Positions 34,976 to 39,734 of a stretch of 39,734 nt of DNA are shown piece by piece. The stretch spans positions 1 to 39,734 of the forward strand of contig JAPLOH010000056.1 in NCBI GenBank assembly GCA_026400845.1, in the 5' to 3' direction. The stretch comes from Alphaproteobacteria bacterium (GTDB lineage Bacteria; Pseudomonadota; Alphaproteobacteria; Acetobacterales; Acetobacteraceae). The position numbers were made by a program, and so were the translations under genes. How positions within the stretch are numbered: position 1 is the stretch's first letter; every line of letters starts with the position of its first letter. The notes under the pieces are model-generated. The model ran no database searches and was not told the DNA's origin. It was given only the letters and a program-made list of their open reading frames with translations.

Positions 34976-34983
34976 GGACGTAA

Positions 34984-35114
34984 GGCAGCGGTTCTTTTTT
35001 GAAAAAAAGAACGAAAAAACTTTCTTCCGTTAGGCTCGTTACTCCCCGCGGAGAGCGCGAAGCGAACGGGCAAAAAGTTTTTGCTTCTTTTTTCAAAAAG
35101 AAGCGCTTGCTTCC
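34984..35114. repeat. AT-rich bipartite inverted-repeat element (copy D), between convergent genes
   Basis: About 131 bp around CCGCGG at 35046-35051. The left arm: GCAGCGG, a hairpin GTTCTTTTTTG with AAAAAAAGAAC, then an AAAAAACTTTC block. The right arm: AAAAAGTTTTTGCTTC, TTTTTTCAAAAAGAAGC, and an end in GCTTCC. It fills the gap between the purH stop (8 bp away) and the stop of the opposing M23 peptidase gene (4 bp away), so it is placed to terminate both transcripts. Confidence 0.8.
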
Positions 35115-35118
35115 TGCC

Positions 35119-35673
35119 TCACTCGAAAATCCCCCCCGGCCGCCCGTCAACAAACGCCGAAACGCCGGCCTGCACCGTGTGCAGCGGCGCGGTGGGCGCC
35201 ACCCCGCGACATTCGGCGAGTTGGATGAACGGCTTGGGGTCCACCGCCCGCCCGCCGTAGCGCACCTCGAAGTGCAGATGCGCGCCACGGGCGTTGCCGG
35301 TGGCGCCCACCAGGCCGATCACCTGGCCCGCCGCCACGGCGGTGCCCGGGCGAATGCCGGCGGCGTAGCGCGAGAGATGGGCATAGCGGGTGGTGCTGCC
35401 ATCGGCATGCGCGATGTCGATGATGTTGCCGTAGGCGTAGTAGCGCGCGGCATAGACAACGGTGCCCGCGGCGGCGGCCATCACCGGCGAGCCGTGCGGC
35501 GCCATCAGGTCAATCCCGGCATGATGCCCTGAATAGCCGCGGCCGACCGTGCGCAACTGCGACACCGGCATCACCATCTCGCCGCAGGCGGCAATCTGGG
35601 CCAGCGCCGGTGGATGCCAGGCGAGCACTCCAAGGACGATCACGATTATGTTAGCCGTGCGCGTTCTAAGCAT
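35119..35673 (-). CDS. Secreted M23 (LytM-type) peptidase
   Basis: A 184-residue protein with a Sec signal (RTANIIVIVLGVLAWHPPALA, cleavage probably before QIAAC). The metallopeptidase core has HHAGIDLMAP (Zn-binding HxxxD), ARYYAYGNIIDIAHADG, RYAHLSRY and GNARGAHLHFEVR (HxH). All zinc ligands and the catalytic His are present, so it should cleave peptidoglycan cross-links in the periplasm. It is small, with no LysM or coiled-coil region. It diverges from the carotenoid-oxygenase gene over 149 bp and converges on purH. The role (division, turnover or remodelling) is not readable. Confidence 0.9.
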   Translation of the reverse strand: MLRTRTANIIVIVLGVLAWHPPALAQIAACGEMVMPVSQLRTVGRGYSGHHAGIDLMAPHGSPVMAAAAGTVVYAARYYAYGNIIDIAHADGSTTRYAHLSRYAAGIRPGTAVAAGQVIGLVGATGNARGAHLHFEVRYGGRAVDPKPFIQLAECRGVAPTAPLHTVQAGVSAFVDGRPGGIFE

Positions 35674-35822
35674 GACTCGTCCGATAGCATGCTGTTCGCC
35701 ACATGCCTACCCGTATTCTGAAACATCCAGACATAATTCGGCATCGCCCGCCGCCCCGCGCAAACCCCGTTCCGGCGCCCCGCGCCCTGCGCTAGGCTGC
35801 GGCAAACGCCGGGGAAACCACC

Positions 35823-37262
35823 ATGGACCAGCCCTTCCTGCCCGAACACGCCATCGCCGCCCTCAGCGGCAACAACGCGCCCGTGCTCGACGAAATCGTC
35901 GCCACCGACCTGCCGGTCATCGGCGAGGTGCCGAAGGACCTCAACGGCATCTACGTCCGCAACGGGCCCAACCCGCATTTCGCGCCGGAGTGGCGTTACC
36001 ACGCGTATGACGGCGACGGCATGCTGCATTCCGTCACCTTCGATCGCGGCCAGGTGACCTACCGCAACCGCTGGATCCGCACCGCCGCCTTCAACGAGGA
36101 ACAACAAGCCGGCCGCGCCTTGTGGCAGGGCCTCAAGGAAAAGCCCCGCGCCGACCGGCCGGACATGCCGCTGAAAGACACCTCCAATACCGACGTGAAG
36201 TTCCACAACGGCCGCCTCGTGACAATGTGGTACCTCTCCGGCCAGCCCTACCATGTCGACGTCCATACGCTGGAGACCATCGGCCCGGCCGAGCTCGGCG
36301 GTGTCACCCGCCTTTCCGCCCATTCGCGGCCCGATGAGCACACCGGGGAGCTGATGTTCTTCGACTACGGCAAGACCCCGCCCTACATGACCTACGGCGT
36401 AGTCGGCCCGGACGGACAGGTGAAAACCCGCACCGAAATCCCGCTGCCCGGGCCCCGCCTGCCGCATGACATGGCGATCACCGACCGCCACTCGATCCTG
36501 CATGACTTCCCGCTCTTCATCGGCGAGGAAGCCCTGCGCGAAGGCCGCCACAAGCTCGCCTTCCACCCCGAGGTGCCCTCCCGCTTCGCCGTCATCCCCC
36601 GTCACGGCGGCGCCAATGACATCCAGTGGTTCGAGGCCTCCCCGGGCTTCCTCCTCCATGTCGTCAACGCCTGGGACGAAGGCGACGACACCGTGATGAT
36701 CGGCACCCCCTACCGCATCCATCGCGACGCGACCGGCAAGCCCGACGCCGACCGCCTGCTGCGCACCATCCACAAGCGCCAGCGCGATTTCGTGCTGCAA
36801 TCCTGGCGCTTCAATCGCCGCACCGGCCGCACCACCGAGGAGGTCATCGATGACGTCCTCAACACCGAATTCCCCGTCATCAACACGGCCTACCAGGGCC
36901 GCAGCAACCGCTACACCTACAACGTGGTGTTCCCCCTCGGCGGTGACGAGGAGCCGCGCTTCCCCGGCCTGGTAAAATACAACCTCGACACCGGCGGCTA
37001 CCGCGCCTTCAGCGACGGCCCCCACATATTCTACAACGAACCCGGCTTCGCCCCGCGTGACGGCTCCAGCGCCGAAGACGACGGTTACCTCGTCACCTTC
37101 GTCTGGCTGCCGCGCGAAATGCGCTCCGAGGTGCAAATCTTCCGTGCCGAGGACAGCGAATTCGGCCGCGGCCCGATCGCCCGCATCATCCTCCCCCGCC
37201 GCGTACCGAACGGCTTCCACGCCACCTATGTCAGTGCCGCGCGTCTGGCGACCGGGAGGTAG
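35823..37262 (+). CDS. Carotenoid-cleavage-oxygenase family protein (RPE65/lignostilbene dioxygenase type)
   Basis: A 479-residue protein. PKDLNGIYVRNGPNPHF opens it, and DGDGMLHSV follows. The four iron-binding His are expected in RLSAHSRPDE, GPRLPHDMAIT, GFLLHVVNAWDEG and VPNGFHATYV, all present. The family uses non-haem Fe(II) and oxygen to split a C=C bond in carotenoids, apocarotenoids or stilbenes. WVLPREM-like FVWLPREM and the Glu ligands in the second shell (for example DEGDD) are kept. There is no membrane-binding patch obvious from sequence. No carotenoid or lignin genes are near, so the substrate is unknown. ATG 35823 stands after GGGGAAACCACC. Confidence 0.93.
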   Translation: MDQPFLPEHAIAALSGNNAPVLDEIVATDLPVIGEVPKDLNGIYVRNGPNPHFAPEWRYHAYDGDGMLHSVTFDRGQVTYRNRWIRTAAFNEEQQAGRALWQGLKEKPRADRPDMPLKDTSNTDVKFHNGRLVTMWYLSGQPYHVDVHTLETIGPAELGGVTRLSAHSRPDEHTGELMFFDYGKTPPYMTYGVVGPDGQVKTRTEIPLPGPRLPHDMAITDRHSILHDFPLFIGEEALREGRHKLAFHPEVPSRFAVIPRHGGANDIQWFEASPGFLLHVVNAWDEGDDTVMIGTPYRIHRDATGKPDADRLLRTIHKRQRDFVLQSWRFNRRTGRTTEEVIDDVLNTEFPVINTAYQGRSNRYTYNVVFPLGGDEEPRFPGLVKYNLDTGGYRAFSDGPHIFYNEPGFAPRDGSSAEDDGYLVTFVWLPREMRSEVQIFRAEDSEFGRGPIARIILPRRVPNGFHATYVSAARLATGR

Positions 37263-37300
37263 GGGATTAGAGCCTAAGGTTTACGCGCAAGGCTCTGTCG

Positions 37301-37324
37301 GCAAAGGGGCCGTGGCCCCTTTGC
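37301..37324 (+). terminator. Strong hairpin after carotenoid-oxygenase gene
   Basis: GCAAAGGGGCC-GT-GGCCCCTTTGC is a perfect 11-bp inverted repeat, 38 bp downstream of the stop. It has no long T-run after it, so termination may need Rho, but stem length and position fit a terminator. Confidence 0.55.
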
Positions 37325-37461
37325 ACCAATTCATTCTCGCGGCAACGCTGGGATACAGGCGACCTGACGCCGAGGATATGCAACGCCGGGCGCAACACGC
37401 GCTGCACCTGGAGCGGGTGAGGAGCATCGCGGCCTCTGCGGTCAGCCCGACCGGCCGGCGC

Positions 37462-37486
37462 AACCAGTGTGCGTCGGCTACTGGTT
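37462..37486 (-). terminator. Hairpin after adhesin-like gene
   Basis: AACCAGT and ACTGGTT form a perfect 7-bp stem around 11 bases, 26 bp past the stop of the minus-strand adhesin-like gene. It has no T-run. The rest of the 37263-37512 gap shows no convincing gene. Confidence 0.4.
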
Positions 37487-37512
37487 TGATCGCGCGGTCG
37501 GTGCCGCGCGCG

Positions 37513-39734
37513 TCAGAAATGCGTGATGAGAGTAAAGCCGCTGCCATCGTTGACGGCATGGAACGTACCGACGCCCAAGGTGGCAGTTTCGAAGCGCATT
37601 GACGCGACGCCGCTGCCGCCGAGGGTAATATTCAGAAGCCCGGCGACGGCATCGTAGGTGAACGCAAGCCCGGCGCCAAATGCGACGTCTTTAAGGTCGA
37701 TTTTATCGCCGGCGATGAAGTTCTTGATCGTGGGGCCAGTATAGCCGGGGGTGCCGACGTTCTGGCCGAACGTGGAGGCATGCTCGATCGCCAGCGTTCC
37801 GGTGCCGAGGAAGCGAATGAAATTGGCGTTGCCGGTGTCACTGGTAACGTCGAGGACAGTCGTGGTGTTGATCATGAACGTGCCGGTGGAGGCCGGGTCG
37901 ATCGATGCCGTCAACGTGCCACCGTTGGTGAGCGTAATGACACCCTTGTTTTGGATGGTCGGGATAGTGTTGGCCCCGGACGTGTTCCAGCGAGCGGCAG
38001 GATCTACCACGAGCGTGGAGAATGCGGAGAAATTCGTCCCGATCCCGGAGATGTTACCGGCCGGGCCGGCAGCCGCGGCGAGTTCTATCGTGTTGCTGCC
38101 GGCACCGCCGAACACCCCACCGGTGAAGACGGCGCCCGGGCTGATAATCAGCCGGTCATTGCCGGAGCCGAACAGTATCGCCGCACCGGCGGTGCCGGTG
38201 GCGATGATGGAGCCCGAATTGGTGACGGTGGTGTTCCCGGCGGTAACTGTGCTGAAGATGCCATTGTATCCGGAAATGGTGCCGAAATTGGTGACGTTCG
38301 CCGAGGCGCTGCCGAAGATCGAAATGCCAGCGGCACTGGTGATGTTGCCCGCGGCCCCGGAGATCAGCGCTCCGGTGCTGCCGGACGTGCCATTGGTGAT
38401 CACGGCCGTCGACGTGCCGCCGACACTGACGCCGTTCAACCCGGTGATGGTGCCGAAATTGCTGACGTTGAGCGCACCGGTATTGCCGTTGCTGATGCCA
38501 TCACTGTTGCCGGTCGAGGAGCGGATGACGGCGACGGTATCGGTCGTGCTGCCGTTGGTGATGATGCCGCCGTTGCGCGTGACGATTCCGGTCCCTGCCT
38601 GGATGGTGCCGAAATTCGCCACGGTGACGTTGCTTCCACCGCCATAGACCCCGAAGGAGTAGTTGCCGCCGATGATCCGAGCGGTGGTCGAGGTCGCGCT
38701 GCCGTTGGTGACCGAACCGTTACCGGTATACAGGTTCACGCCCGAACGCCCGGCTGTGCCGGCGGTCAGCGTGCCGAAGTTATTGATAACGCTGAAGGTG
38801 GCGCCCCGCGTATAGACCGGGCTTCGAGCCGCGTTGATGGTGGCGGTGGTGTCGGCGGTGCTGCCATTGGTGACGGTGCCGCCGTTTATCAGCACCACGC
38901 CGTTGCGCCCGGTTGACTTGATGAGGCCGAAATTGGTGACCGTGCCGGGATTCGAGCCGACATATACGCCGTTGCGGTTGGTCGAGTAGATATAGGCGGC
39001 AGTCGAGGTCTCGCTGCCGTTGGTCAACGTACCGCCGGCGCCGAGAACAACGCCGCGCGAATTGGCGGATGCGCTGGTCCCCTTGATGGTGCCGAAGTTC
39101 ACCACCGTGCCGGCGTTGTGTTCGATATCCACGCCGAAAGCGGGGGCGCCGATATAGGCGGCGGTGTCGGTCGGCGAGCCGTTGGTCACGCTGCCGCCGA
39201 AGGCGAGATAGATGCCCTGGGACAGCTGGCCGGCGACGGTCGAGGTGCCGGTGGCGCGAACGGTACCGAAATTGACGATTGTGCTGTTGCCGCCGCCGAC
39301 GCTGATGCCGGCACCATAGCCGGAAATGAGTGCGTTCCGGTTGGTTTCCCCGCCGTTGACGACGCTCAGCGCCCCCGTGCCGCGGATACCGCTGCCGGAA
39401 ATTGTTGAATTGTCAACAATGGTGCCGAAATTCTGCACCGAGCCGTTAGTGCCGAGGAACACGGCGTTCGCGCTGATGGCCGAGATCAGCGCGGCGGTAT
39501 TGGCGGTGCTGCCGTTGACCACGCTGCCGCCGGCCGACATCACGATGCCGCGGCCAAATCCGGCACCGGTGCCAATGATGGTGCCGCCGTTGATGACAGT
39601 CCCGGCGGCACCCTCGATATCCAGCCCGGTATTGAGCGCGCTGATCAGCGCCGTGGTGTTCGTGTCGCTGCCGTTGGTGACGCTGCCGCCGGCCCCAAGC
39701 TGCACCGCCTTGCCGCTGCCGTTGGTCGCCGTGA
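37513..39734 (-). CDS. Beta-solenoid repeat protein, adhesin-like, 5' end outside window
   Basis: The frame stays open to the window edge, so the start is missing; the GTG at 39705 is internal. About 740 residues are visible. The first 480 are nine repeats of 51-58 residues with the pattern GV.L..GGSVTNGS.T.TAA.I, a variable turn, then GTV.NFGTI.GTG. Such Gly/Asn/Thr-rich repeats form a right-handed beta-helix in secreted adhesins. A degenerate tenth unit and a beta-rich region follow. The C-terminal module FIAGDKIDLKDVAF to GTFHAVNDGSGFTLITHF resembles the segment that in many Acetobacteraceae surface proteins precedes a Hint domain. Here the protein ends without Hint and without an autotransporter barrel. 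Export by a type I or two-partner route is possible. Very few charged residues are present. Confidence 0.8.
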   Translation of the reverse strand, partial: TATNGSGKAVQLGAGGSVTNGSDTNTTALISALNTGLDIEGAAGTVINGGTIIGTGAGFGRGIVMSAGGSVVNGSTANTAALISAISANAVFLGTNGSVQNFGTIVDNSTISGSGIRGTGALSVVNGGETNRNALISGYGAGISVGGGNSTIVNFGTVRATGTSTVAGQLSQGIYLAFGGSVTNGSPTDTAAYIGAPAFGVDIEHNAGTVVNFGTIKGTSASANSRGVVLGAGGTLTNGSETSTAAYIYSTNRNGVYVGSNPGTVTNFGLIKSTGRNGVVLINGGTVTNGSTADTTATINAARSPVYTRGATFSVINNFGTLTAGTAGRSGVNLYTGNGSVTNGSATSTTARIIGGNYSFGVYGGGSNVTVANFGTIQAGTGIVTRNGGIITNGSTTDTVAVIRSSTGNSDGISNGNTGALNVSNFGTITGLNGVSVGGTSTAVITNGTSGSTGALISGAAGNITSAAGISIFGSASANVTNFGTISGYNGIFSTVTAGNTTVTNSGSIIATGTAGAAILFGSGNDRLIISPGAVFTGGVFGGAGSNTIELAAAAGPAGNISGIGTNFSAFSTLVVDPAARWNTSGANTIPTIQNKGVITLTNGGTLTASIDPASTGTFMINTTTVLDVTSDTGNANFIRFLGTGTLAIEHASTFGQNVGTPGYTGPTIKNFIAGDKIDLKDVAFGAGLAFTYDAVAGLLNITLGGSGVASMRFETATLGVGTFHAVNDGSGFTLITHF
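38263..39734 (-). repeat. Tandem array of about 50-residue coding repeats in the adhesin-like gene
   Basis: Nine in-frame units of 153-174 bp, each with a core encoding VTNGS and, about 25 residues later, NFGTI. Units differ at most positions at DNA level, so the array is old rather than freshly expanded. It continues beyond the window edge. Confidence 0.8.

Noticed and set aside
4979-35114. AT-rich repeats as insertion-sequence ends
   Set aside because: No transposase or bracketed cargo lies between copies at IS-like distances; a non-autonomous repeat family remains possible.
35646-37220. Minus-strand open frame (524 codons) opposite the carotenoid oxygenase
   Set aside because: Gly/Val/Asp-rich antisense translation without motifs; the plus strand carries the complete enzyme.
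38263-39734. Regularly spaced repeats that might suggest a CRISPR array
   Set aside because: Units are 153-174 bp, diverged and in frame within one coding sequence; they are protein repeats.

Overview
The window reads as a chromosomal segment of a GC-rich alphaproteobacterium, most likely in the Acetobacteraceae (Rhodospirillales). The grounds are the gene order (ribF-ileS-lspA-DUF3035 lipoprotein; rsmB-rpe-heparinase-purH), the protein sequences, and a family of AT-rich inverted repeats whose spurious Phe/Lys-rich translations I associate with this family. I see no insertion sequence, prophage, CRISPR array or replication origin. One tRNA gene is present. Family assignments come from reading the sequences, not from database searches.

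Left region (2-5600). A glycosyltransferase cut by the window edge (GT2 plus GT4-like), an unrecognised protein with a Trp/Gly-rich C-terminal module, and a GT4 glycosyltransferase run on the plus strand and look like a surface-glycan or protein-glycosylation unit. A cyclase-family gene runs convergently and overlaps the last GT by 68 bp. Upstream of it lies a small orphan gene with a near-consensus promoter that carries a palindrome in its spacer.

Metabolic block (5894-20579). A rhodanese-type sulfurtransferase comes first. An FAD amine/amino-acid oxidase-like gene and a benzoylformate-decarboxylase-like ThDP enzyme follow as a pair, diverging from argB. Then comes a long minus-strand block: ribF, ileS, lspA, a DUF3035 lipoprotein gene, pgi, mutL, a small membrane protein and an Asp/Glu-racemase-superfamily enzyme whose active site resembles arylmalonate decarboxylase. 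Several neighbours overlap start-to-stop (ileS/lspA, pgi/mutL, membrane protein/decarboxylase-like), which implies translational coupling.

Uptake and catabolism cluster (20687-28444). A TIM-barrel lactonase-like amidohydrolase, a periplasmic binding protein, two permeases, an SDR dehydrogenase and two ATPases form a minus-strand operon of the peptide/opine ABC family. It meets a 2-keto-4-pentenoate-hydratase-like gene tail to tail. The enzyme set suggests import and oxidation of a sugar-like or lactone-forming compound rather than peptides.

Right region (28599-39734). tRNA-Ala(CGC), rsmB, rpe, a frameshifted heparinase II/III gene, a GT4 gene and purH lie on the plus strand. An M23 peptidase and a carotenoid-oxygenase-family gene diverge from each other. 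The window ends inside a large beta-solenoid adhesin-like gene with nine visible repeats of about 50 residues.

The most unusual non-coding signal is a family of AT-rich bipartite inverted repeats at four places (about 4979-5040, 6800-6864, 25909-26034, 34984-35114). Each lies within about 50 bp downstream of a stop codon. One sits between the binding-protein gene and the permease genes of the ABC operon.
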